A model generated the notes under the pieces. That model saw nothing but the letters and a program-made list of their open reading frames with translations. It was not told the origin of the DNA and searched no databases. Shown in pieces: positions 1 to 8,034 of a DNA stretch of 55,867 nt. Position 1 is the stretch's first letter; each line of letters starts with the position of its first letter. Location of the stretch: contig JANQXM010000062.1 in NCBI GenBank assembly GCA_030729385.1, forward strand, positions 1-55,867, written 5' to 3'. Made by a program: the position numbers and the translations under genes. The stretch is from Opitutales bacterium (GTDB lineage: Bacteria > Verrucomicrobiota > Verrucomicrobiia > Opitutales > Coraliomargaritaceae).

Positions 1-1
1 C

Positions 2-406
2 GATCAGGAGTGGGACTATTTCGATCAAGATGACGATGGTGACATCATGTCCGATGCCTTTGAAACGACACACGGGTTTGATCCGTTAAATGCCTCGGAT
101 GCATTAGAGAATGCAGACGGCGACTCGATGAATAATCTTTCTGAATACATCGCGGGGACCTTGCCACACGATGCGAGTTCGGTGTTTGCGATCGAGCAGT
201 TGGTGCCGCTTGAAAATGGTCATGTCCAAATTCAATGGCTTGGAGTGCCCGGGCGACTGTATACGGTCTGGGGCACCGATAATTTGAGTTTCGATTTCGT
301 GAAGTTGAGAGAACCCGAGGAGAGTCTTGGTGCGGTGGAATCGTATGTCGACATGCGGAGCAATATTACTGAATCCTTTTACAAAGTCGAAGTGGGACTG
401 CCTTAA
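2..406 (+). CDS. C-terminal end of a secreted protein with calcium-binding (thrombospondin type 3-like) repeat
   Basis: The reading frame is open from the left edge of the window, so the gene starts outside it and only about 134 residues are visible. The visible part opens with an acidic stretch (DQDDDGDIMSDAFE, then NADGDSMNNLSEY) with regular Asp spacing, as in thrombospondin type 3 or EF-hand-like calcium-binding repeats. Such repeats are common near the C-terminus of large secreted proteins in Verrucomicrobiota and Planctomycetota. After it comes a roughly 70-residue beta-rich tail ending in KVEVGLP. The catalytic or binding domain lies outside the window, so no function is assigned. Calcium binding is inferred from the repeat only. 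Confidence 0.7.
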   Translation, partial: DQEWDYFDQDDDGDIMSDAFETTHGFDPLNASDALENADGDSMNNLSEYIAGTLPHDASSVFAIEQLVPLENGHVQIQWLGVPGRLYTVWGTDNLSFDFVKLREPEESLGAVESYVDMRSNITESFYKVEVGLP

Positions 407-518
407 GCGCATAGACTTTTCTAGGCTAGCGTTAGTGTTGGAGTCGACGATTCGAAGAATTGATTTGGTTGTCGAATAAATGACCACATTGATCTTCAAT
501 GACTCTGGTCACCCGAAA

Positions 519-1412
519 ATGAGTTTAAATAAATTAAGCGATAAGAAGTATGCTGTTTGCGGCATCGGAGAGTTGCTTTGGGATGTTTTCCCAAGCCACA
601 AACGTGTAGGCGGTGCTCCTGCCAATTTTGCGTATCACGCGCAACAGCTTGGCGCGAAGAGCTGGCCAGTCAGTTGTATCGGTGCGGATCCGTTGGGCGA
701 AGAGCTACGCGAGCACTTAAAAGAGGTTGGCGTGGACGATTGCTACGTGAAGGAAAGTGTAACTTATCTGACAGGCACTGTAGATGTTGTGCTGCGCTCG
801 GGAAAGCCCTCCTACGATATTCATGAGAATGTCGCATGGGACCACATTCCATTCACCGAGGACCTTCAGCGTCTCGCTGGCAAACTCGATGCCGTTTGCT
901 TTGGTTCACTCTCGCAGCGTTGGCAAGAGTCGAGGCAAAGCATTCATTCATTTCTTGATGCAATGCCGGCGCATGCATTGAAGATTTTTGATGTGAATCT
1001 GCGTCAGTCTTTCTACTCGAAGTTGCTGATCCGTCGTTCACTTGAGCTCGCCAATGTCTTGAAGCTCAGCGATGAGGAGCTGCCGGTCATGCTCGATATG
1101 TTTGACTTGGAAGGCGGACCTGATGATCAACTGCGTCAACTTTTGGAGCTGTTTGATCTACGGCTAGTGGCTTACACCCGTGGCGCACAGGGTAGCTTGT
1201 TGGTCGGAGTGGATGCCATGCACGACTTTCCCGGGCGGGAAAGTGAGGTTGTCGACACGGTAGGTGCCGGCGATTCGTTTACTGCAGCTTTGTGTATGGG
1301 CTTATTGCACGGATGGCCTCTTAGTGAGGTAAATCTTTTTGCGAATAAGGTCGCGGACTATGTCTGTTCACAATTAGGCGCGACGCCTAAGCTGCCTACT
1401 GAACTGACTTAA
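519..1412 (+). CDS. PfkB-family sugar kinase (fructokinase-like)
   Basis: This is a ribokinase/PfkB-fold kinase that transfers phosphate from ATP to a sugar in the cytoplasm. The N-terminal part carries the family pattern GGAPANFAYHAQQLG. The C-terminal signature DTVGAGDSFTAA holds the catalytic Asp and the anion hole. At 297 residues it is full length for the family. An in-frame ATG at 480 would add 13 residues without family similarity, so 519 is preferred. The GGAPANF pattern is typical of fructokinases, but PfkB substrates cannot be read reliably from motifs. No sugar transporter or hydrolase lies beside it. The next gene, a Tat-exported oxidoreductase, starts 65 bp later and may be co-transcribed. 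Confidence 0.85.
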   Translation: MSLNKLSDKKYAVCGIGELLWDVFPSHKRVGGAPANFAYHAQQLGAKSWPVSCIGADPLGEELREHLKEVGVDDCYVKESVTYLTGTVDVVLRSGKPSYDIHENVAWDHIPFTEDLQRLAGKLDAVCFGSLSQRWQESRQSIHSFLDAMPAHALKIFDVNLRQSFYSKLLIRRSLELANVLKLSDEELPVMLDMFDLEGGPDDQLRQLLELFDLRLVAYTRGAQGSLLVGVDAMHDFPGRESEVVDTVGAGDSFTAALCMGLLHGWPLSEVNLFANKVADYVCSQLGATPKLPTELT

Positions 1413-1477
1413 TCTGGATCTGGTTTTGATCAAATAAGCATTGAGGCGGAGCATAAATGATGATCGCATGCGAATAG

Positions 1478-2947
1478 ATGAAAAACACCCCTACATCTCG
1501 TCGCACATTTATTAAATACGCTGGTTTGGCGGTAGTTGCCTCTTCCCTTAAAGGCCAGTCGATTATCGGCGCCAATGAGCGTGTGCGTATTGCGTTGATT
1601 GGTTGCGGCAGGCAGGGCTCTGACCTCTCCCGATATTTTACTCAAGTTCCCGGAGCCCAACTGGTCGCGATTTGCGATCCGGATACCGCGCAGATGGATA
1701 CCTTGGCGGATAAGTTAGCGAACCCAAAAGCGTATAATGGGCAGCCTGCTCGCGAGAAGGTTGTTGTTGAGACGATACAGGACTACCGTAAAGTTCTTGA
1801 ACGATCGGATATCGATGCGGTCATTATCGCGAGCCCGACCTATTGGCACACACTGCAGGCTATTCAGGCGATGGAGGCAGGGAAGCATGTCTACGTGGAG
1901 AAACCGGTTTGTTTTACGCCTTGGGAAGCTCATCAGTTAGAGGCTGCGGAGCGTAAGTATGGTAAAATCATTGCAGCGGGTTATCAAAACCGTTCCGACC
2001 CGGGACCTCAGGTGGGCATTCGTTATGTGCAGGATGGTAAGCTTGGGAAAATTAAGAATATTCGTTCACTGTGTTTCCGTAACCGTGCTTCGATCGGTCG
2101 TCGTGAGTCGCCATTGAAACCACCTGCTACGATGGACTACGATCTGTGGCTGGGACCCGCACAGGATATGCCAATCATGCGACCGGAGTTACACTACGAT
2201 TGGCACTGGGATTATAACACAGGGCAAGGGGATATCGGCAATCAAGGCGTGCATGAAATCGATTTGGTTTGCTGGCTACTCGGAGAGCCTGCACTGCCGA
2301 AACAAATACAATCGTTTGGCAACCGCTTCGCTTGGAATGATGGAGGTGACACGCCCAATTTGCAGTCTTCTTGGTATCAAGTGGATGGTGTAGATGTCAT
2401 TATCGAAGCGAATGATTTGACGCTAGCGCCTGATCGTAATGTTGCGAAGAACCGATTCGGCACGCGCACAGGTCTTATTGTCGAATGTGAAAACGGAATA
2501 CTTAAAGGTGGACGTTATGGCATGATGGCAACGGAGCTGGACGGTAAAACAGTCATCGAGCGTTTCAAAGGCAATGGTGGCAAGGGGCACCAACAGAATT
2601 TTATCGATGCCATTCGCGCGAATGATGCCAGTATACTGAGAGCAAGAATCGGGACTTCCACCAACTCGGCGATATTGGCGAGTGCGAGCAATATCAGTTA
2701 TCGCAGCGGTGAGTTGGTCAGTAATCAGGAGCTGCTTAAGATAGTAGGTGGACGCCAAGAATTGACTGAGATTTTAAACGAAGAGCAAGCGCAGCTCGAG
2801 ACATGGGGTATCAAAGACCCCAGTTATAATTTGGGCAAAGTCATCGAGATCGACCCGGCAAGTCGGACGATTTCCAATCCATCGATTGGCCCGGAGCTGA
2901 AAGGTCCGCATTATCGAAAAGGCTACGAATTGAAGGCGCTCGTTTAG
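1478..2947 (+). CDS. Tat-exported Gfo/Idh/MocA-family oxidoreductase
   Basis: This is an NAD(P)-dependent sugar or polyol dehydrogenase-type protein of 489 residues. Residues 7-30 form a twin-arginine signal (SRRTFIKYAG followed by a hydrophobic stretch), so it is probably exported folded with its cofactor. The Rossmann motif follows (LIGCGRQGSDL), and the family EKPV motif appears in VYVEKPVC. The length suits the long exported subgroup, which is abundant in Verrucomicrobiota and Planctomycetota and usually acts on carbohydrates. The substrate cannot be inferred. The PfkB kinase lies just upstream on the same strand. A weak hairpin follows the stop at about 2951-2976. Confidence 0.85.
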   Translation: MKNTPTSRRTFIKYAGLAVVASSLKGQSIIGANERVRIALIGCGRQGSDLSRYFTQVPGAQLVAICDPDTAQMDTLADKLANPKAYNGQPAREKVVVETIQDYRKVLERSDIDAVIIASPTYWHTLQAIQAMEAGKHVYVEKPVCFTPWEAHQLEAAERKYGKIIAAGYQNRSDPGPQVGIRYVQDGKLGKIKNIRSLCFRNRASIGRRESPLKPPATMDYDLWLGPAQDMPIMRPELHYDWHWDYNTGQGDIGNQGVHEIDLVCWLLGEPALPKQIQSFGNRFAWNDGGDTPNLQSSWYQVDGVDVIIEANDLTLAPDRNVAKNRFGTRTGLIVECENGILKGGRYGMMATELDGKTVIERFKGNGGKGHQQNFIDAIRANDASILRARIGTSTNSAILASASNISYRSGELVSNQELLKIVGGRQELTEILNEEQAQLETWGIKDPSYNLGKVIEIDPASRTISNPSIGPELKGPHYRKGYELKALV

Positions 2948-3011
2948 AAATAGCGGATAGGATTTTTCCTGGTCGCTAATTCCAAGCTAATTTTTTTGGA
3001 TACGAAGGGTT

Positions 3012-3104
3012 CTCACAAAGTCACTAAGACACGGAGGATCAAAGGTTAGATCGTATACCTTTAAATCCTCCGTGCCTTGAAGTCGCACCGCGACTGGGTG
3101 AGAT
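3012..3104. repeat. Imperfect inverted repeat forming a long hairpin between convergent genes
   Basis: CACGGAGGAT (3030-3039) is repeated exactly inverted at 3065-3074, and AAAGGT (3041-3046) pairs with ACCTTT (3057-3062). Together they form a stem of about 16 bp with a 10-nt loop. The outer ends (CTCAC near 3012, GTGAG near 3098) are also weakly inverted. It lies between the stops of the oxidoreductase and the efflux pump. There is no T-tract next to the stem, so it resembles a dispersed palindromic repeat more than an intrinsic terminator. Confidence 0.55.
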
Positions 3105-3122
3105 GTCTTACCGAAGTGAAGC

Positions 3123-6100
3123 TTAATTGGATGCGCTTTCGGCAGCTTCCTTTGATCGGTCTTTTGCGATGAGCATATAGATCGATGGGAGGAATAGGAC
3201 AGTGAAGATGGTGCCAATGGCCATGCCGCCGACGAGGACGAGACCGATGGAGTTCCGGGCTTCGGCACCAGCACCTGTCACAAGTGTGAGCGGGAAGTGA
3301 CCGGCGACGGTCGCGACTGTTGTCATGAGAATCGGGCGTAGGCGCACTTCGGCGGCTTCTTGAATCGCATCGAGTTTACTCCGACCTTCGCGTTGGAGCT
3401 GGTTCGCGAACTCAACAATCAAAATGCCGTTCTTCGCGACGAGGCCAATCAATGTAACGAGACCAACTTGCGAATAGATATTCAAGGTCGTGGTCCAAGC
3501 GCTGGTCCAGTGCGGGAGATTGGGATCCATCATTTTCAAGAAAGTGAAAATGAGTGCCCCGAACATTGCGAGTGGCACCGAGCCGAGCAAAATAATGAAG
3601 GGGTCGCGGAAGCTATTGAACTGCGCCGAGAGCACCAGAAAGATCAGCACGATCGCGAGACTGAATGCTGGCAGGAATTTGTTACCTTCTGTGCGTAGCT
3701 GGCGTGACTCGCCGTCGTAATCGACGCGGTAGCCATCAGGTAAGATCTCCGCGGCGGTGTCTTCGAGGAACTTCAATCCTTGATCGAGTGGGCCGCCGAT
3801 ATACACGCCGCTCATTTTTACTGAGTTGAATTGCTGGAAGCGATTGAGTGCGCGTGGTTGCACGCTTTCCTCTAGAGTGGCTACGGTGCTGAGTTGAATG
3901 AGCTGACCGTCGGGACCTTTGACGTAGATGTCTTCGAGCTGCTCTGGATTGAGGCGCTCGCTACGTTTGATTTGTGGAATCACTTTGTAACTGCGGCCGC
4001 CGATGTTGAAGCGGTTCACATAAGCACCGCCGACGAGTGATCCAAGGTCGGCACCGATATCGCGTTGGTCGAGCCCGAGCGAGCTGACTAGATCACGATC
4101 AATTACAAATTTCGTCTGTGGCTGGTCGATTTTGGTATCAATGACTAAGAAGGCAAAGGTGCCACTTGCCATCGCTTTTGCGTAGATTTTGTTCGCAAAT
4201 TCAAGGATTTGTTCGGGCTCCGCGGTCGATGCGACGATGAAGTCCACAGGGAATTGACTGCCGCCGGGGAGGGCGGGAGGTGCGACTGGAAAGATGTTGA
4301 TGCCGCTGATTTGTCCAAGCCCCATCATCGCTTCAGGCACGATATCTAAGGTTGTCCGTTCGCGTTCATTCCAAGGACTAAGGAGCATGCCGCTAAAGCC
4401 AGCATTTGGGAAAGTGAGTTGAAATGTGTAGTCTGTTTCTGGGAAGCTGAAGAAGACATCGTTGGCGGCATCGGCAAAACGCGAGGTCTCTTCGATTGCA
4501 TAATTTGCGGGCGCATCAACGATGCCGAAGATCACTCCTTGGTCTTCGGTGGGTGCCAATTCTTTAGGCGATAGCATGAACATCGGCGCGCAGCAAAGTG
4601 TAAGAACAATCCATGCGAGGTAAGTCACCCAGCGAGTTTGCAGTGCTACTCGGAGGATGCGACCGTAGGTTTTACGCAAGCGGTCGAAGCCATTGTTAAT
4701 GAGCAGTGCGAGCCCGGTGTGTTTGCCGCTCTTTAGCACCTTTGAGGAGAGCATCGGGCTGAGCGTTAAAGCGACGATCGTGGATACGACCACTGCGCCA
4801 GTCAGGGTGAGCGCGAATTCGCGGAAGAGTGAACCGGTCAAGCCACCTTGGAAGGCAATCGGCACATAGACGGCCACTAGCACTAGCGTGGTTGCGATGA
4901 CTGGACCGATCAGTTCGCGCACGCCGAGTAGGGCGGCCTGCTTCGATTCCATGCCTGCTTCCAAGTGGCGCTCAATATTTTCAACCACAATGATCGCATC
5001 ATCCACCACGATCCCGACGGAAAGAACCACGGCGAGGAGCGTCAGTAAGTTGATACTGAATCCGAACATCTGCATCAGGAAGACTGCACCAATCAATGAG
5101 ATCGGGATCGTAATAATTGGCACCAATACCGTGCGGATACGCCCCATGAAGAGGAAGATCACGAACATCACAATGGCCAGTGTTTCCATCAGCGTTTTTA
5201 CCACCTCACTGATGGACTGCTCGATATAGACTGTTGAATCGTAAGCCATATCGGCGATGACCCCGACAGGGAGCTCTTTCTTAATCGCTTCGAGCTCTGT
5301 TCGCACGTCGCTGATCACGTCAACCGTGTTGGCATTTGGCAGGACAAACATCCCCATGAATACCGCCTTCTTTCCGGAAAAACGCACCTCCGCATTGTAG
5401 TCTTCACCGCCGAGTTCAACGGTGGCGATATCTTTAATGCGCACAATGGTGTCGCCTTGATTGAGAATCGCCAACTGCTCAAAGTCTTCGACTGTGTTGA
5501 GGTCGGTGTTGGTCGTCAGGTTGACGGTGACTAAGTTGCCCTTGGTTTGTCCGACTGCGGAGAGATAGTTGTTTGAGGCAAGCGCTTCGCGCACTTGTGC
5601 CGGGTAGATGCCGAGCGATGCCATCCGTGCGGGGTCGAGCCAGATGCGCATCGCGTAGGTGCGACCGCCGAGGATTTCAGCCTCTTTGACGCCGTTGATC
5701 GCTGTGAGACGTGGCTGAATGACACGCACCAAATAGTCGGTGATCTCATTGGCTTCTAGAATGTCGGACGAGAAGGAGAGATAGGCGGATGCGAATTCAC
5801 TGTCGGCCGACTGAACTGAAATAATCGGTATCTCCGCTTCAGGTGGGAGATCGCCGCGCACTTGGTCAACCTTTGAGCTGATCTCTGCCAACGCTTTGGT
5901 GGAATCGTAGTTCAACTCCAAGCGCACCGTGATAGTAGACATCCCGAGTTTACTCTCGGATGAAATGTAATTTATCCCGTCTGCTGTGGCGACTGAACGC
6001 TCCAAGGGTGTGGTGATGAAGCCGCGAACCAAATCCGCATCGGCACCAATGTAGAACGTGGTGATTGTGACCTTGGCATTCTCGTTGCGCGGATACTGGC

Positions 6101-6209
6101 GCACGGTGAGTGAGGAGATTGCTTGGAGTCCCGCCAGCACGATGATCAGGCTGACAACGATCGACAGCACCGGGCGTTTTACAAAGATATCGGTAAAAGC
6201 GGTATTCAT
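3123..6209 (-). CDS. RND-family multidrug efflux pump, inner-membrane subunit (HAE1 type)
   Basis: This is a proton-driven inner-membrane exporter of the AcrB/MexB type, 1028 residues, the usual length. The order is a first transmembrane helix (residues 10-30), a large periplasmic porter loop, a block of helices containing the paired Asp proton-relay motif VGIVVDDAIIVVENI near residue 405, a second periplasmic loop, and a C-terminal helix block. The membrane fusion protein gene ends 46 bp upstream on the same strand, so the two form an operon. No TolC-like outer-membrane channel or TetR regulator is adjacent, so the channel is presumably encoded elsewhere. Substrates cannot be predicted. Confidence 0.95.
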   Translation of the reverse strand: MNTAFTDIFVKRPVLSIVVSLIIVLAGLQAISSLTVRQYPRNENAKVTITTFYIGADADLVRGFITTPLERSVATADGINYISSESKLGMSTITVRLELNYDSTKALAEISSKVDQVRGDLPPEAEIPIISVQSADSEFASAYLSFSSDILEANEITDYLVRVIQPRLTAINGVKEAEILGGRTYAMRIWLDPARMASLGIYPAQVREALASNNYLSAVGQTKGNLVTVNLTTNTDLNTVEDFEQLAILNQGDTIVRIKDIATVELGGEDYNAEVRFSGKKAVFMGMFVLPNANTVDVISDVRTELEAIKKELPVGVIADMAYDSTVYIEQSISEVVKTLMETLAIVMFVIFLFMGRIRTVLVPIITIPISLIGAVFLMQMFGFSINLLTLLAVVLSVGIVVDDAIIVVENIERHLEAGMESKQAALLGVRELIGPVIATTLVLVAVYVPIAFQGGLTGSLFREFALTLTGAVVVSTIVALTLSPMLSSKVLKSGKHTGLALLINNGFDRLRKTYGRILRVALQTRWVTYLAWIVLTLCCAPMFMLSPKELAPTEDQGVIFGIVDAPANYAIEETSRFADAANDVFFSFPETDYTFQLTFPNAGFSGMLLSPWNERERTTLDIVPEAMMGLGQISGINIFPVAPPALPGGSQFPVDFIVASTAEPEQILEFANKIYAKAMASGTFAFLVIDTKIDQPQTKFVIDRDLVSSLGLDQRDIGADLGSLVGGAYVNRFNIGGRSYKVIPQIKRSERLNPEQLEDIYVKGPDGQLIQLSTVATLEESVQPRALNRFQQFNSVKMSGVYIGGPLDQGLKFLEDTAAEILPDGYRVDYDGESRQLRTEGNKFLPAFSLAIVLIFLVLSAQFNSFRDPFIILLGSVPLAMFGALIFTFLKMMDPNLPHWTSAWTTTLNIYSQVGLVTLIGLVAKNGILIVEFANQLQREGRSKLDAIQEAAEVRLRPILMTTVATVAGHFPLTLVTGAGAEARNSIGLVLVGGMAIGTIFTVLFLPSIYMLIAKDRSKEAAESASN

Positions 6210-6255
6210 TCTATGTTCCGTTTCGAAAGTGGTCGATTCAAGGAAGGCGGTGCGA

Positions 6256-7395
6256 TTAGGTGTTGTCCGGATTCGGATTCAACTCGGCGGTTGGTTTTAA
6301 ATCATTGTTGATCATGACCGTGGCACCGTTTTGCAGTTTGAAGGCACCGGCAGAGACGACTTCATCTCCCTTGTTCATACCATCGACGACACTGACGAAA
6401 TCGCCTTTGTGTTTACCAATTCGAATGAAATGTTGCTCCGCGATGAGTTGGCTCTCTCCGCTGGCTTCATCGACTTTTTCTATGACCTTGTAGATCGAGT
6501 TGCCGTAGGGCGCATAATTAATGGCGGTGGACGGGACGACGAGCACAGTCTGTTTGGTGGGGAGCTTGGCTTCAACACGGACGAATAGACCCGCGCGGAG
6601 CAAGCCGTCCGGATTATCGAGTGTGCCTTGCAATTGAATGGTTCGCGTGCGCGAATCGATTTGCGGGCTGATTGCGGTGATCGCTCCTGTAAAAGTTTTG
6701 TCCGGGTAAGCATCGCTTTTGAGCGCTATCTCCATGCCAGTAGAGAGTTTCGAGAGTGCGTGTTGGGGGAGGGTGAAATTGACGAAGACTTGCTCGTCGG
6801 CTTGTAGGGTGACGATCGATGCGCCCTGCGCCACGTATTGACCTAGGTTTATCTGGCGAATGCCGACTTTGCCGCTAAAGGGCGCACGTATGGTCTTACG
6901 GCTGATGATTGCTTTAAAATTGTCCACCTCGGCATTTGCCTTTTCGACATCGGCGCTGGAACTGTCGAGTTGCGACTGAGGCACTGAGCCGCTCTCGCGG
7001 AGTTTCTTGGCGCGTTCGTTCTCCAGAACTGCCAGCCTCGCTGAAGCCTCGGCAGCTCGTAGCTGTGCTTGTTCGACCTTGATGTCGAGTTGCACCATTA
7101 GGTCACCCGCATTGACGAATTGTCCGTTCTCGAAATTGATCATACTCACGATGCCTGGGATTTCCGCTTCCAATGCAACGCCTTGAACTGGCTCGATCGA
7201 ACCAATCGCCTGTAAGCTTTCCTCCCAGACTTGTTCGCTTGCAATGAAAGTTGAAACGCTGACCGGTGGTGGCACCATGGACGCACCTGCTTCTGCCATC
7301 GCTGCGAATTGAGCCTTCTTCGTGCTAAAGATGAAGAGCAGCGCTAGCGCCACTCCAAGAAGTATGATTGCTCCAAAAATTAGTTTTTTCTTCAT
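6256..7395 (-). CDS. RND efflux membrane fusion protein (periplasmic adaptor)
   Basis: This protein of 379 residues links the inner-membrane pump encoded next to it to an outer-membrane channel. It begins with MKKKLIFGAIILLGVALALL, a membrane anchor or signal. A lipoyl/barrel-sandwich hybrid domain follows (AEIPGIVSMINFENGQFV and later RAPFSGKVGIRQINLGQYV), split by an alpha-helical hairpin rich in Ala and Glu. A beta-barrel and a membrane-proximal domain ending near residue 360 complete the HlyD/AcrA plan. The frame is open for 50 more codons upstream, but the lysine-rich start followed by a hydrophobic segment fixes the ATG at 7395. Confidence 0.93.
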   Translation of the reverse strand: MKKKLIFGAIILLGVALALLFIFSTKKAQFAAMAEAGASMVPPPVSVSTFIASEQVWEESLQAIGSIEPVQGVALEAEIPGIVSMINFENGQFVNAGDLMVQLDIKVEQAQLRAAEASARLAVLENERAKKLRESGSVPQSQLDSSSADVEKANAEVDNFKAIISRKTIRAPFSGKVGIRQINLGQYVAQGASIVTLQADEQVFVNFTLPQHALSKLSTGMEIALKSDAYPDKTFTGAITAISPQIDSRTRTIQLQGTLDNPDGLLRAGLFVRVEAKLPTKQTVLVVPSTAINYAPYGNSIYKVIEKVDEASGESQLIAEQHFIRIGKHKGDFVSVVDGMNKGDEVVSAGAFKLQNGATVMINNDLKPTAELNPNPDNT

Positions 7396-7537
7396 GATTC
7401 CGCTGTGTGTTGGGAGTCGCGTATAGATTGACGCACGCACACTAATGGAGGCAATTGAATGAAAGACAAACGCTTGTTTGAATTTTTTAATATAATGGGC
7501 GAGCGGTGCGCGGTGAGGGTGCCCCATATTAAAGTGT

Positions 7538-7598
7538 AGACCCAAAAAAACCGAACGTTTCCGTCCGGTTTTAAAAGTGGTGGTCGAAGGGGGACTTG
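7538..7598. repeat. Second, perfect copy of the tRNA-Leu 3' end and its terminator (direct repeat copy 1)
   Basis: These 61 bp are identical to 7702-7762. They contain the last 21 nt of the tRNA-Leu gene (minus strand, including CCA) plus the whole downstream terminator. The copy lies 164 bp downstream of the intact gene in the sense of tRNA transcription. The layout resembles an attachment-site duplication left by an element that inserted at a tRNA 3' end, or a local duplication. The 103 bp between the copies have no gene; they contain a hairpin core (GAGCTTGTCGAAAGGC region near 7610-7625) and a second hairpin CTTCG...CGAAG near 7640-7655. Confidence 0.8.
7544..7571 (-). terminator. Rho-independent terminator (duplicated copy)
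   Basis: On the minus strand ACCGGACG - GAAA - CGTTCGGT forms an 8-bp stem with a tetraloop and one G-T pair, followed by seven T. It is the copy inside the duplicated tRNA tail and could also stop any transcript that passes the first terminator. Confidence 0.75.
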
Positions 7599-7701
7599 TT
7601 CCGAGCCTTGAGCTTGTCGAAAGGCGACATGACCGGGCACTTCGCTTGGCGAAGGGAACCGGACCACCGTAGGTTAAAGTCCCCAGTTCGATCAGCCCAC
7701 C

Positions 7702-7762
7702 AGACCCAAAAAAACCGAACGTTTCCGTCCGGTTTTAAAAGTGGTGGTCGAAGGGGGACTTG
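7702..7762. repeat. Native tRNA-Leu 3' end plus terminator (direct repeat copy 2)
   Basis: This is the partner of the 61-bp direct repeat at 7538-7598. It overlaps the functional tRNA-Leu gene (last 21 nt) and the 40 bp that follow it. The identity is complete over 61 bp and stops at both flanks, which suggests a recent event. Confidence 0.8.
7708..7735 (-). terminator. Rho-independent terminator of tRNA-Leu
   Basis: On the minus strand an 8-bp stem with a GAAA loop is followed by seven T, a few bases after the encoded CCA end of tRNA-Leu. Confidence 0.85.
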
Positions 7763-7826
7763 AACCCCCACGCCTTGCGGCACCAGTCCCTTAAACTGGC
7801 GTGTCTGCCGATTCCACCATTCGACC
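7742..7826 (-). tRNA. tRNA-Leu with anticodon AAG
   Basis: On the minus strand the gene folds as a class II tRNA: acceptor GGTCGAA/TTCGACC, D stem GTG/CAC, anticodon stem CCAGT/ACTGG with loop TTAAGGG, a long variable arm (TGCCGCAAGGCGT), T arm GGGGG TTCAAGT CCCCC, discriminator A and encoded CCA. The loop places A34 A35 G36 (7792-7790), which reads Leu codon CTT. Most bacteria use GAG here; A34 is normally confined to tRNA-Arg(ACG), where TadA converts it to inosine. All stems pair fully, so a decayed gene is unlikely. Confidence 0.9.
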
Positions 7827-8034
7827 AAAATTCCAACGCTTTCGCGTGGTGAAGTTGGAAGGTGATAGGCAGCTTTTTTTCGAGATCAACATAAATATTC
7901 AAAAAAATTAAATTGTGCCTATAAATAGTGACGTCAGGCTTGTATCTTCCTTCGCGTTCAACTAACACTTTTTATTCTCACTAACTCACACCCACGTGGC
8001 CGCGCAAAGCGGTTGCGTTTTTATTCATAAGTCC

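Noticed and set aside
480-518. Earlier ATG for the PfkB kinase
   Set aside because: The extra 13 residues have no family counterpart, and the conserved domain begins shortly after ATG 519.
2951-2976. Hairpin after the Gfo/Idh/MocA gene as a terminator
   Set aside because: The stem has mismatches and the T-rich stretch is 15 bp away, so it is too weak to list.
7392-7968. Three minus-strand open frames across the tRNA-Leu repeats
   Set aside because: They share identical peptide pieces only because the tRNA tail is duplicated, and they run through a functional tRNA gene and terminators.
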